A DNA stretch of 64,000 nucleotides, from positions 9,032 through 73,031 of the forward strand of contig NZ_DASZCQ010000042.1 of assembly GCF_035942955.1 (NCBI RefSeq), in the 5' to 3' direction. Origin of the DNA: DASYTH01 sp035942955 (lineage in GTDB: Bacteria; Actinomycetota; Actinomycetes; Mycobacteriales; Pseudonocardiaceae). Position numbers and translations under genes: made by a program. The notes beneath the pieces were generated by a model that was not told the DNA's origin, made no database searches, and saw only the letters and a program-made list of their open reading frames with translations. Below are positions 36,650 to 45,054 of the stretch, piece by piece. Numbering within the stretch: position 1 is the first letter of the stretch; each line of letters opens with the position of its first letter.

Positions 36650-36680
36650 ACAGCCCTCGGACTCCCACTCCGAGGGCTGT
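36650..36680 (+). terminator. Perfect 12-bp hairpin
   Basis: ACAGCCCTCGGA (36650-36661) and TCCGAGGGCTGT (36669-36680) are perfectly complementary with a 7-base loop. It lies in the 273-bp gap between the DUF397 gene and the next small gene. No T-run follows, as is common for actinomycete terminators. The same gap has a strong GGGAGGTGA at about 36514 with no convincing gene after it. Confidence 0.5.
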
Positions 36681-36731
36681 TCTCCAGCGACAGCTCGGTC
36701 GATCAACCCAATAGTTTGGAGAAAGGTTTGG

Positions 36732-36854
36732 ATGGGTGACGACTGTCCGCACGAGAAGGTCACCAATGTGAATCGGCGGGATGACGACGGGTTCTATGAG
36801 TTCGGCCAGAAGTGTACCGATTGCGGAACCATGGTTGAGGACTGGCACCGATAG
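36732..36854 (+). CDS. Small zinc-ribbon-like protein
   Basis: 40 residues (MGDDCPHEKVTNVNRRDDDG, then FYEFGQKCTDCGTMVEDWHR) with Cys, His and a Cys-x2-Cys, a minimal zinc-binding layout. ATG 36732 is preceded by GGAGAAAGG, which decides this start over the longer frame from 36588 that would read through the hairpin. Confidence 0.6.
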   Translation: MGDDCPHEKVTNVNRRDDDGFYEFGQKCTDCGTMVEDWHR

Positions 36855-36907
36855 GAGCGTGATGGGCTAGCCCACGCAGACATGCGATTGGCAGGAGGAT
36901 GACGGGT

Positions 36908-37099
36908 TTGTTCGCGTGGTGGCGTAGGTGGCGGCGGCTGCGCGAGTTCAAGCAGCTGGTGAGCCGATCCGACCTGGGCACGCCGGAAGCACGGCGGCAT
37001 CAGAGAATTGGTCGCCGGCTTATGGCCAGGCAGCGACGGCGCCTCAGGCGGCAGCTGTCCCGCCCCTTGATGAACAAACGAGCGGGAGGAATGACATGA
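36908..37099 (+). CDS. Small Arg-rich basic protein
   Basis: 63 residues, strongly basic (WWRRWRRLREF, RLMARQRRRLRRQLSR). AGGAGG at 36893-36898 is too close to ATG 36899 but correctly spaced for TTG 36908, so TTG is chosen; with ATG the protein is 66 residues. Probably nucleic-acid binding. Function unknown. Confidence 0.45.
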   Translation: MFAWWRRWRRLREFKQLVSRSDLGTPEARRHQRIGRRLMARQRRRLRRQLSRPLMNKRAGGMT

Positions 37100-37380
37100 G
37101 TGGCATGAGTGATCAACCGGTCGAGCGCAAGCTACGACACCTGCGGGCCAAGCTCGACCGATTTCAGGCCATGGCCGCCGCCGTAGAGCGGGTGCTGGTC
37201 GCCGAGCGGGACGACCATCGGGGGCTATACGACCGGACCGGTGACGCCTACCACCGCGGCCGACACGACGCCTGTCGGCTGGCCGTGTCGCAGTTGCACC
37301 ACCTCACGAACGGGGAATTTGGCGTACCGCTGGACGACCAGCCCGAACTAGCCAAGGTCGACGCGAAGGTGTCGACGTGA
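37096..37380 (+). CDS. Conserved small protein, paralogue of 30053-30346
   Basis: 94 residues: a helical, probably coiled-coil N-terminus (VERKLRHLRAKLDRFQAMAA) and a C-terminal motif CRLAVSQLHHLTNGEFGVPL shared with the protein at 30053-30346. GGGAGGA sits about 6 bp before ATG 37096. Function unknown. Confidence 0.6.
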   Translation: MSGMSDQPVERKLRHLRAKLDRFQAMAAAVERVLVAERDDHRGLYDRTGDAYHRGRHDACRLAVSQLHHLTNGEFGVPLDDQPELAKVDAKVST

Positions 37381-37544
37381 CCCGCAGCGTATCTGGCAAG
37401 GCAGACGAGAAACCGACTCCGGAGGAGATCCGGGCGCAGCAGGCCGAGCAGGTCGCGCGCAGCGAGCAGACTGCGGACCGGATTGCCAGCTTGATCGCTG
37501 GAGCGTTCGTCGTCATGTTCACCGTCCTCCCCCGCGCGTCTTAG
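37377..37544 (+). CDS. Small protein with C-terminal hydrophobic segment
   Basis: 55 residues, GTG overlapping the previous stop (GTGA). Acidic, Gln/Glu-rich first half (PEEIRAQQAEQVARSEQTAD), then a hydrophobic end (IASLIAGAFVVMFTVL). Last plus-strand gene before the convergent late operon. Confidence 0.5.
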   Translation: MTRSVSGKADEKPTPEEIRAQQAEQVARSEQTADRIASLIAGAFVVMFTVLPRAS

Positions 37545-37612
37545 GGTGGGCGGGTCGATCAGTGGTCGGTCAACTGACGTCGCCGGGGGCCCGAGCGTGG
37601 GATCGGGTTCGG

Positions 37613-37876
37613 TCAGGTGGGTCCTCCTCTCACTGTCCGGTTGTGCCGGGCGGTGCCGAGCATGAGCAGTGATGCTGTCCCGGTGGGATGGACCAGCTCG
37701 CTGCACAGCGAGGTGAGCACGGACAGCACCATGGCCATCCCGGCCGTGGACAGGGCGGCTGTCCAGTCGGTGTCGAGTAGGCCGGTGCCGGCGGCGATGA
37801 GCACGGTGGCCAGCACCTGCGCGCTGGTCTTGAGGGCCCGCTCGGCGGTGTCTTTCCAGAACACGGCGGTGAACAT
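37613..37876 (-). CDS. Holin, r1t-like
   Basis: 87 residues starting MFTAVFWKDTAERALKTSAQ, the N-terminal pattern of the phage r1t-type holin family, then two membrane helices (about 17-37 and 43-62) and a basic tail. Holins permeabilise the membrane to release the endolysin. The start at ATG 37876 is set by AAGGGA upstream and follows the endolysin gene by 19 bp. It is the last gene of the late operon. Confidence 0.8.
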   Translation of the reverse strand: MFTAVFWKDTAERALKTSAQVLATVLIAAGTGLLDTDWTAALSTAGMAMVLSVLTSLCSELVHPTGTASLLMLGTARHNRTVRGGPT

Positions 37877-37895
37877 CCCCGGTTGTCCCTTCAGG

Positions 37896-38798
37896 TCACG
37901 CCGCCGGGCGCAGCCGCTCGGCGAGTGCGTCGAGGAACGCCTTGGCCTCGCTGGTGTCGTCCTGCTCGAGCGCGGCCCGGATCCGCTGGACCTCGGGCAG
38001 GATCGTCTCGACGACGGCCGTGGTGGTGGCCTCGCGCACGGCGGTGTCGAGCCGGGCGGCGAGCACGTCGGGATCCAGGTCGCCCTCAGCGACCGCAGCG
38101 GCCAACTGGTTGAGCAGCACGTTGTTGCGCCGACTCCAGATCGCGGCGTCCAACCAGTAGTCGGCGAGGCGTCCGCCGCCGGCCGCGGCCAGCCGCTCGC
38201 CGGCGAACTTGACCTCAGCGTCGACGAGTTCTCCGCCCATGTCATCCTCCTGGGAGTAGTGGATTGCCTTGTCGATGCGGAACCCGCCCGGATCCCAGTG
38301 CTCATCGGGTGCCGGTGCGTGCTGGTGGCCCATGTGCCCGGAGAAGGTTCGTAGTTGGGCGTCGGACAGGCGAATGGGCGACGTGGCCCGGGCGAGCACG
38401 ATGCCCTCGTCGGCGTGGTAGAACCGCAGATGCACATCCGGCACTTCGAGCAGGTCACGCAGCGGCCGGATCAGGTCCTCGCCGATGTTGCGGTACCACT
38501 CGTCCGGCCAGGCGTGTGTCTCGGCGGCGCGGCCGACTACCTCAATCTGGATGACGTACTCGTCGTCGGACTCCGCGCCGCGCAGCGAGTAGGAGTGCCG
38601 GTCCAACCGGACGTACTGGCGCACATCCCGGATCCGCGGGTCATAGCCCAGGTGCGGTGGGTAGTTGCGGTAGGCCGCTTCGGCGCCGGCCAGGCTGGTG
38701 CCTTCGGTGGTGTGCCAGCAGATCTTGGGGTTGTGCATGTCGTCGTACGGGCCGCCGTCGGGGCCAAGATCAACAAATCGGGCGCCGGGTAGCAACAT
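37896..38798 (-). CDS. Endolysin, N-acetylmuramoyl-L-alanine amidase (amidase_2 type)
   Basis: 300 residues. The catalytic domain (about 15-185) has the zinc-binding KICWHTTEG and the closing motif GHMGHQHAPAPDEHWDPGGF of amidase_2/PGRP-like lysins. The C-terminal part (about 195-300) is helical, with LLNQLAAAVAEGDLDPDVLA, a likely wall-binding or oligomerisation region. No signal peptide, consistent with holin-dependent export. Confidence 0.88.
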   Translation of the reverse strand: MLLPGARFVDLGPDGGPYDDMHNPKICWHTTEGTSLAGAEAAYRNYPPHLGYDPRIRDVRQYVRLDRHSYSLRGAESDDEYVIQIEVVGRAAETHAWPDEWYRNIGEDLIRPLRDLLEVPDVHLRFYHADEGIVLARATSPIRLSDAQLRTFSGHMGHQHAPAPDEHWDPGGFRIDKAIHYSQEDDMGGELVDAEVKFAGERLAAAGGGRLADYWLDAAIWSRRNNVLLNQLAAAVAEGDLDPDVLAARLDTAVREATTTAVVETILPEVQRIRAALEQDDTSEAKAFLDALAERLRPAA

Positions 38799-38803
38799 CG
38801 GGG

Positions 38804-39430
38804 TCAGCCCTCCTCCGTGCGTACGCAGCCGACGCCCGGCTGCGGCAGCCCACCGTCGGCCGGGATCAGCAGCACCTCGCGCTGCTCGTAGCCGTCGGGA
38901 CAGGCCGGGCCGGGCGGCCCGGGTGGACCGGTGGCGCCGGCCGGGCCTGGTTCACCGGCGGGACCAGCTGGCCCTGGTTCGCCCTGCGGCCCGGGCGGCC
39001 CGGCCTCCCCTGGTGGGCCTGCCGGACCCGCCGGCCCATCGGTGCCCGGTGCGCCCGGCGGGCCCCGCTCGCCGGGGTCACCCTTCGGCCCGATCGGCCC
39101 AGGAGGACCTGGTGCACCGCGTGGCCCAGCCGGCCCCGAAGCACCCGCCTGGCCGGGCTCGCCCGGCGGCCCTGGGATCGCGGTCTGCACCTCGGCCGCT
39201 TTCTGGCAGGCCGCGCCGAGTTCCAGCGCTGTGGAGCCGCCCTTGGCGCAGGCCTCGGCCACCTGGTCGGCCAGGCTCTTGGCGTCCCGCTGCGCCACCG
39301 TCTTCTCGTCGGTGGCCCGGTCCGCCCGGAACTGGGCGCCGATCAGGTCGACGGCGACGTAGACGATCAAGGCCACGACCACGATCTCGCCGACGCGGCG
39401 CACCAGTGTGCGGCGCTGCTGATCGGTCAC
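38804..39430 (-). CDS. Membrane-anchored collagen-like protein
   Basis: 208 residues: an N-terminal membrane helix (about 14-31, IVVVALIVYVAVDLIGA), a helical segment with two cysteines (35-80), about 30 continuous Gly-x-y triplets (about 86-176, e.g. GPPGEPGQAGASGPAGPRG) and a small C-terminal domain with two cysteines. Collagen-like phage proteins are usually tail or fibre parts, but a membrane anchor and the place next to the endolysin point to a cell-surface or lysis role. A start at 39430 overlaps the upstream gene. Confidence 0.75.
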   Translation of the reverse strand: MTDQQRRTLVRRVGEIVVVALIVYVAVDLIGAQFRADRATDEKTVAQRDAKSLADQVAEACAKGGSTALELGAACQKAAEVQTAIPGPPGEPGQAGASGPAGPRGAPGPPGPIGPKGDPGERGPPGAPGTDGPAGPAGPPGEAGPPGPQGEPGPAGPAGEPGPAGATGPPGPPGPACPDGYEQREVLLIPADGGLPQPGVGCVRTEEG

Positions 39431-39681
39431 GCGGTGCCTCCCCGACGCAGGTCTCGGTTCTCGGCTTCCAGCTCGCGGCGCAGCCTGCGCTCATCGGCCA
39501 GATCGGCTTTCAGTTCGGCCAGCTCGGCGTCGTGCGCCGCGGTGATCCGCTTCAACTCGGCGGTGTGCCGTTCCTCTGTGGACGCTTCGCGACGCAGCAG
39601 CAGGAGCAGCACGAATCCGACGCCACCCATGACGCCGAGCGAGGGGAGCGACTGCAGAGCCGCTGTGAGCACCGCATCCAC
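39427..39681 (-). CDS. Small membrane protein with coiled coil, spanin/holin-like
   Basis: 84 residues: one membrane helix (about 13-30, LGVMGGVGFVLLLLLRRE) followed by a long charged coiled coil (about 31-80, AELKADLADERRLRRELEAE). This topology is common for second holin-like or Rz-like proteins in lysis cassettes, but no family is recognised with certainty. Confidence 0.65.
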   Translation of the reverse strand: MDAVLTAALQSLPSLGVMGGVGFVLLLLLRREASTEERHTAELKRITAAHDAELAELKADLADERRLRRELEAENRDLRRGGTA

Positions 39682-39698
39682 TCACACCTCGCTGTGTG

Positions 39699-40241
39699 TC
39701 AGAGGGGGATGACCATGAGCCGCCGGTCGATGAAGTTCCCGGTGGACGCGTCGACCCGGTATTTCGCGGTGAACGTGTTTGTTCCGGCGGTGAGCGTGTC
39801 GAAGAAATGGAATTGGCACTGCGATTCGGCCAGGGCGGTGCCGCCGATGGTGTTCACCAGGGCGATCGTGTCGGACGCGGCGATGGTGCTGGCGCCGGAG
39901 ACGTCGATGGACATAAGCACCGAGTTGGTGGCGGTGCTGTTCCAGCAGCGGGCTTTCCACCACACCATCGCACGGGTGCCGGTCGCCACGGACGCTTGCG
40001 GGCCGGGTGTCCCGCCGAGGTCGGTGTAGCTGGTCGATGTGGTGGTTTGATTTGCCGCGGTGAGCGCGGTGATGGGTTCCCGTTCGGCAATGGCGTTCGC
40101 CCCGGTGCTTACGAATATGCGGCCGGCGGTGGTGGCTTTCGCCGGGGCGGTTTCGTTGAAATTGTCCCGGACGTGAATATTCCATTGGGACGCGGTCAGG
40201 GTCGAGTTGGCGACCGCGGTCATGGGAGCGGTCCAGGTCAT
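39699..40241 (-). CDS. Phage tail-associated structural protein
   Basis: 180 residues, beta-rich, Thr/Ala/Ser-rich, starting MTWTAPMTAVANSTLTASQW with the common NIHVRDNFNETAPAKATTAG segment seen in actinophage tail-end proteins. No enzyme motif. It follows a coupled zinc-binding-like gene (4-bp overlap) and precedes the lysis cassette. Confidence 0.65.
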   Translation of the reverse strand: MTWTAPMTAVANSTLTASQWNIHVRDNFNETAPAKATTAGRIFVSTGANAIAEREPITALTAANQTTTSTSYTDLGGTPGPQASVATGTRAMVWWKARCWNSTATNSVLMSIDVSGASTIAASDTIALVNTIGGTALAESQCQFHFFDTLTAGTNTFTAKYRVDASTGNFIDRRLMVIPL

Positions 40242-40597
40242 CGCTCGTCTCCCCACGAGATCACGCCGTGCTCGACGTTCTCCTCGAGCAGGTCGATCAC
40301 GGTCTGGCCGTCCGGCGTGCCGGTGGTGACCGACTGGCGGTGCCCGGCCGGCGCCCAGTTGCGGGTGACCGGAACCGGGCGCAGCGCGAGCACGGCGGTG
40401 ATCGCCTCGGCGTCGATGGGCCAGTCCACCGGCGTGACCAGCTGGCAGCCGCCCAGCCCGCCGCAGTGGAACAACTCCTGCCGGGGCTGAAACTGCAGCA
40501 GCATGGCGTTGCCGCAGTGCGGCCGCGGGCAGTCGGCGAGCCACCGCCCGTGGTTGACGTAGGCCCGGGCGGCCGCGGTCACCACCGTCGTCGCCAC
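40238..40597 (-). CDS. Zinc-ribbon-like phage protein
   Basis: 119 residues. The N-terminal half has CPRPHCGNAMLLQF and FHCGGLGGCQ, two Cys pairs that look like a zinc ribbon. The rest is a small alpha/beta domain. GTG 40597 has GGGGGGAAGG upstream. Likely a minor tail or assembly factor. Confidence 0.6.
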   Translation of the reverse strand: MATTVVTAAARAYVNHGRWLADCPRPHCGNAMLLQFQPRQELFHCGGLGGCQLVTPVDWPIDAEAITAVLALRPVPVTRNWAPAGHRQSVTTGTPDGQTVIDLLEENVEHGVISWGDER

Positions 40598-40617
40598 ATG
40601 ATCACCTTCCCCCCGGG

Positions 40618-42591
40618 TCATGTTGCGAACAGCCCCTGGTCGAACCCTTGTCCGGCGGTGTCGAACCGGAAGATCTTGGTCGGGTCGTCGATGCCCGTGG
40701 GGGCGAACACCCCGTCGTCGAACCCCGCGCCAGCCACGTCGAAGCGGAGCACGCTGCCGGGTAGGGTCGGCACCTTCTCGCACGACAGCGTGGTGGTCAC
40801 CAGCGCGCCCTGGTCGGACACCACGTGTTTGATCTGCTCGAGGTAGCAGTCGTCGTCGAACCCGGTCTCGGCGTCGACGAGGTGCACCCGGTCGGACAGG
40901 TCGCGGGTCAGCTGCTGGGTCAGGGTGGCGCTGTCGGCGTTGACCACGGTGAACGTCACGACGGGCAGCCGTTCGGCGCGCTGGCCGAGGATCAGGTCGG
41001 CGACCGCCGCGGCGTCCTCCCGGTTCAACCACGGCGTGTCGAGCCGGTACGGCCGGACCCCGCGGGTGCGCTGGATGCTGGTGGTGTCCTCGGCCTTGAT
41101 CTGCAGGGTGCGCACCGTGGTGACCGGGTGGGCGCGCAGCCGCATCGAGTGCACGGTGACCGCCGATCCGCCGGCGTTGCGCACGGTCATCACGACGGCC
41201 TGGCCGGAGGTGCGGTTGAACGTGACGGTGACGGTGCCGCCGGTGCGGATGAAGTCCGGCGCCGGGGTGTCGGTCACGCCCCCTTGGGTGGGGGTGCGCA
41301 GGTTCCAGAACGGGTTGTCGGCCTGGACGGTGAACGTGCGGGACTGTCCGACACCGAGGGTGTAGCCGGTCGGGTCGGTCCACACCGACGTCGGTTCGCC
41401 CGCTGGTTCCCGCTCGGTGACCGTGCCGGTGACCTGGTTGACCAGGTCGCGCCAGCCGAGGTCGACTGACAGCGGCGGGTCGTGCAGCGGCGCGGCGCCG
41501 GTGTCGCGGAACGTGGCCTGCACGCTGGTCGACGCGGTGCGCACGAGCCGGTGGTGGCGGTCGCGGAAGACGAACTCGCCGCCGGGGCCGATGTGGGCGA
41601 ACGCGCCGGGCCCTTCGGCGACGACGATCTTCTGCAGGGCGGCGTAGGCGTCGTCGGATTCCTCCCACCACCAGCGGATGGTGGTGGCGCCCGGGTCGAT
41701 GTCCCGGTCGGCCTGCCAGCCGATCGCGTCGAGGAGGTGGCCGACCGCCTCGCCGGTGCGCACCGCCGGGTACAGCGCGGTGGACACCGGCATGTCGCGC
41801 AGCCGGGCCAGCCCGTCCAGCGCGGTGAACCGGGCTAGCCGGGTGTCGAGGTCGGGGATGATCTCGAAGTTGTCGATGTGGCCGCGGAACATCGAGTGCA
41901 GCGTGGTGTGTGTGGCCTGCACGACCAGGTCCCGACCGGGACCGAGCAGCCCGGCCAGCGGCGACGAGGCGTTCTCCGGCGAGTAGTCGCGGGAGCTGTT
42001 GTCCAGGTCGAACCGGGCGCGGCCCGGGGTGATCGGGGCGAGGCTGCGTGCCTGGTCGCGGCCGTACTCGATGGTGATCGACCCGTACTGCACCCGGTCG
42101 GTGACGTCCTCACCAGGCCCGGTGACCTGGACGTGATCGATCCAGGTCTGCTCGCCGCCGGCCGGGGTGGTGCCCGACCGGATCTGCAGCTGGTGGGTGG
42201 TGGCGGTGGCGGTGAATGTCAGCGTGATCTGCGTCCACTGGTCGGTCGCCGACGACGCAACACCCGAGGCGACGCCGGCGACCGCGCACAGCGCGCCCAT
42301 CCCGCCGGATGACGGCGCCCACACCCACGCCGACATCGTGTACTGGCGGCCGACGACGAACGTGGGCAGCACGGCCGGCTGTACCAGTTGGAGGGTTCCG
42401 CCGGCGCTCCAGGTCACCAGCAGCGACCCGGAGCCGTGGTAGCTGCGCACCGTCGACCGCGCCGCCGTCGGCGCCGTGGTGCCGGTGGCCGCGGTGGTCC
42501 ACCCGTCGAGGTCGCGCTCCCAGTCGCCGAGCAGCAGCCCGCCGTCGGAGTCCCAGTCGACCAGCACCTTGTACGAGGTGGGGGCGAGCAT
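40618..42591 (-). CDS. Large minor tail protein with N-terminal carbohydrate-binding-like module
   Basis: 657 residues. The first about 155 contain a jelly-roll-like module (GDWERDLDGWTT, then GSGSLLVTW, YTMSAWVWAP) resembling CBM4/9-type modules. Then comes a tail-tip region typical of actinophage baseplate/Dit-Tal proteins (VTDRVQYGSITIEYGRDQAR, FRGHIDNFEIIPD). It is immediately downstream of the tape measure gene, where the distal tail and receptor-binding proteins are encoded. The C-terminus has a duplicated motif, VLRFDVAGAGFDDGVFAP and IFRFDTAGQGFDQGLFA. Confidence 0.75.
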   Translation of the reverse strand: MLAPTSYKVLVDWDSDGGLLLGDWERDLDGWTTAATGTTAPTAARSTVRSYHGSGSLLVTWSAGGTLQLVQPAVLPTFVVGRQYTMSAWVWAPSSGGMGALCAVAGVASGVASSATDQWTQITLTFTATATTHQLQIRSGTTPAGGEQTWIDHVQVTGPGEDVTDRVQYGSITIEYGRDQARSLAPITPGRARFDLDNSSRDYSPENASSPLAGLLGPGRDLVVQATHTTLHSMFRGHIDNFEIIPDLDTRLARFTALDGLARLRDMPVSTALYPAVRTGEAVGHLLDAIGWQADRDIDPGATTIRWWWEESDDAYAALQKIVVAEGPGAFAHIGPGGEFVFRDRHHRLVRTASTSVQATFRDTGAAPLHDPPLSVDLGWRDLVNQVTGTVTEREPAGEPTSVWTDPTGYTLGVGQSRTFTVQADNPFWNLRTPTQGGVTDTPAPDFIRTGGTVTVTFNRTSGQAVVMTVRNAGGSAVTVHSMRLRAHPVTTVRTLQIKAEDTTSIQRTRGVRPYRLDTPWLNREDAAAVADLILGQRAERLPVVTFTVVNADSATLTQQLTRDLSDRVHLVDAETGFDDDCYLEQIKHVVSDQGALVTTTLSCEKVPTLPGSVLRFDVAGAGFDDGVFAPTGIDDPTKIFRFDTAGQGFDQGLFAT

Positions 42592-45053
42592 CAGACCCGG
42601 CCCTGCCGCTTGAGCTCGTCGACGCCCCTGGCCAACCAGTTCTGCAGCTCCAGCTGCGATCCGATCGGTGCGTACACGTTGAGCACCACCGTGGCGCCGC
42701 CGGCGGCCGCGACGGCCGACCCGACCCGGCCGCCGGCGATCGCCCGGCTCTGCGCCGCGGTGGCGACGAACCCGTCCCGATCCGGGAAGATCAGCTCAGG
42801 GCCGCGCTCGCCCACCCAGTACGGCAGGTTCGCCTTGACCGGGCCACCTTCGGCGCGCTCGCTGGGTTCCAGCCCCCCGTACCGGGCCTCCTTGAGGATG
42901 GCCTGCCGCACCGTGACGGTGACGGTCTTGTCCTTGATCAGGTCCATCGACGTCTTGATGTTGCGCACCACCGGGGTGGCCTGGTCGGCGGCGGTCAGGA
43001 CGATCTCCTTGCCGTTGGGCAGCCGCAGCACGGCCTGGCCGGCGGCGTTGACCGTTGACGTGACACCCAACGCAGCCCGGGTACTGGCGTCCATCCCCAA
43101 GATCATTTGCCGGAGGGCGGGTGGCGCGGCGTCGCCGGCGAGCTCGGCCAGCCGGATGATCTCCCGGTTCTGCGCGTCGACCCGCAGCCGCGCTGCCTCG
43201 GCGGCGTCCGACCCGCGGTACTGGGACTCGGCCAGCTCGCCGGCCCGGGCCACTGTGTTGACCATCGACTGCTCCCAGCCGAGATTCGCGCCGGTGACCG
43301 CCTCGGCCGCCTCCTTCTGCTTCTCGACCGCCGCGGCGGCCTCGGCACTCTTCTCGCCGTACTGGCGGACCGTTTCGGTGACCGCCGTGTCGGCCTCGGC
43401 CTTCTTGCGCACCGCCTCGGCGGCCTGGTCGACCGCCTCCCGCTCGGCGTTGACCGCCTGCCGGTAGGCCAGGTCCTTGTTGACGAACCCGAGCAGCTGC
43501 TCCTGCAGCCGCGCCATCGCCGCGGTGTGCCGGTCGGTGGCGGATGCGGCTTCGTGGTGCTTGGTGGCGATCTCGCCGGCGGCGTCCTTGGCCTCCAGCA
43601 TCCCGCCGGAAAGCTCACCGAACTTGCCCTTGGCCTCGACGGCCACCCGGGCCAGGCCGCCGAGGCTGTCCTGGCCCTTCATGCCCTTGAACCGGTCGAG
43701 CGACTCGGCGAACACGTGGTTGGTGCCGCCCATGGTGATGCCGAACCGGTCGAACCCGGCGTTGACCTCGCCGATGGCCGACTTGTTGCCCAGCAGCGCC
43801 TCGGTCAGGGTCCGCGAGGACACGCCGAGCCGGCCGACCACCTCGTAGAGCCCGGCATCCTGCGCCGCCTTGACCTGGCCCTGCGCGATGTTGTCGTTGA
43901 TCACACCGCCGCTGGCCACCAGCGCGTCGGTGAGGCTTTCGATCCGGGCCCGGTGCTCGGCGGCCCGCTGCGCGGCCTCCTGCTGGCGCGCACCGAGCAC
44001 GCCGAGCATCACGCCGAGCCCGCCGGCGGCGACGCCGAGCGGGCCGATGCCGGTCAGCAGGCCACCCAGACCGGCGCGTAGCTTGCCGCCGACGGTGTGC
44101 GCGGCGCCGATCTCGGCCTTGAGCCGGCCGAACTGGGCGGACAGACCACCGAAGGTGATCACGTCCAGCGCCTTGAACGCCACCCCAGCCGAGATCACCA
44201 GGCCGATGAGCGGACCGAGCTGGGCCGACGACCCGCCGATCATGGTCAGCAGGCCGGAGAACACGTTCAGGCCGGCGCCCGCGGCCTGGAACAGCACCGG
44301 CAGCGCCCCGGCCGACAGCTGGGTGATGACACCGAGCAGCTGGGAGATCACCTCGCCGAGCCGCTGCACCGACGGTGCGCCCTCGTTGGCCAACCGGGCC
44401 AGCAGGTCACCGGTGAACCCGAGCACGTCGCGGGCGATCCCGCCGAACACCCGCAGGATCTGCGCCGAGGACTCCGAGCCGCTCGAGACGCCGGTGAAGA
44501 AGTCCGTGACGCCCTTGCCGGTGTCGATCGCGACATCCCGGACGGCCTCCAGCACCGGCTCGGACGAGGCGACCGCCTTCTCCAGCCCGGGCATCGTCTC
44601 CCGGATGAACCCGGTGAACCCGTCGGTCAGGTGCTGCAGCCCGGGCATCGTGTCGGCGAACATGCCGACCAGCCGCGGCTGGACCTCGTCGAAGGTGTCG
44701 GCAAGCTGGTCGGAGATCCCGACCAGGCCCGGGACCAGCACCTGCGCCGACTCGCGGGTCCCGGTCTGGATGTTGTGCCACAGGTCGGTGAACGAGTCGC
44801 TCACCGCGGTGTTCGACGCCGCGGCCGCCACGCCCAGCCCGCCAACCAGCAGCGCCGTCCCACCCAGGGCCGCGGCAATCCCGGCGCCGGCCGCCGCGGC
44901 CGCGCCCACCGTCCCGACAAGCGCGGCCGTCGAGGTCTTGCCGAACGAGTCGAGCTTCTTGGCGGTCTGGTCGACCGAGCGGCCGACCTTGTCGAAGGTG
45001 GGGCTGGCGCGGTCGATCCCGAGGATGGTGAAGATCAGGTCGCGGGTGGCCAT
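42591..45053 (-). CDS. Tape measure protein
   Basis: 820 residues, the longest late tail gene. An N-terminal helical part (IFTILGIDRASPTFDKVGRS) is followed by Ala/Gly-rich hydrophobic stretches (about 45-80 and 265-360) and long helices with coiled-coil tendency. It sets tail length and probably assists DNA entry; by the usual rule of about 0.15 nm per residue the tail would be near 120 nm (inference). Located right after the chaperone genes. Confidence 0.9.
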   Translation of the reverse strand: MATRDLIFTILGIDRASPTFDKVGRSVDQTAKKLDSFGKTSTAALVGTVGAAAAAGAGIAAALGGTALLVGGLGVAAAASNTAVSDSFTDLWHNIQTGTRESAQVLVPGLVGISDQLADTFDEVQPRLVGMFADTMPGLQHLTDGFTGFIRETMPGLEKAVASSEPVLEAVRDVAIDTGKGVTDFFTGVSSGSESSAQILRVFGGIARDVLGFTGDLLARLANEGAPSVQRLGEVISQLLGVITQLSAGALPVLFQAAGAGLNVFSGLLTMIGGSSAQLGPLIGLVISAGVAFKALDVITFGGLSAQFGRLKAEIGAAHTVGGKLRAGLGGLLTGIGPLGVAAGGLGVMLGVLGARQQEAAQRAAEHRARIESLTDALVASGGVINDNIAQGQVKAAQDAGLYEVVGRLGVSSRTLTEALLGNKSAIGEVNAGFDRFGITMGGTNHVFAESLDRFKGMKGQDSLGGLARVAVEAKGKFGELSGGMLEAKDAAGEIATKHHEAASATDRHTAAMARLQEQLLGFVNKDLAYRQAVNAEREAVDQAAEAVRKKAEADTAVTETVRQYGEKSAEAAAAVEKQKEAAEAVTGANLGWEQSMVNTVARAGELAESQYRGSDAAEAARLRVDAQNREIIRLAELAGDAAPPALRQMILGMDASTRAALGVTSTVNAAGQAVLRLPNGKEIVLTAADQATPVVRNIKTSMDLIKDKTVTVTVRQAILKEARYGGLEPSERAEGGPVKANLPYWVGERGPELIFPDRDGFVATAAQSRAIAGGRVGSAVAAAGGATVVLNVYAPIGSQLELQNWLARGVDELKRQGRV

Positions 45054-45054
45054 C

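Noticed and set aside
29620..37544. Left arm as a conjugative (AICE-type) module
   Set aside because: DUF2637-like, GntR and DUF397 genes occur in such elements, but no FtsK-like translocase, relaxase, Rep or integrase is present, and the arm runs into a complete phage late module.
38931..39362. Collagen-like Gly/Pro repeat protein on the plus strand
   Set aside because: GGNCCN triplets give Gly/Pro repeats on both strands. Only the minus-strand frame has a membrane anchor, a start coupled to its neighbour and the direction of the late operon.
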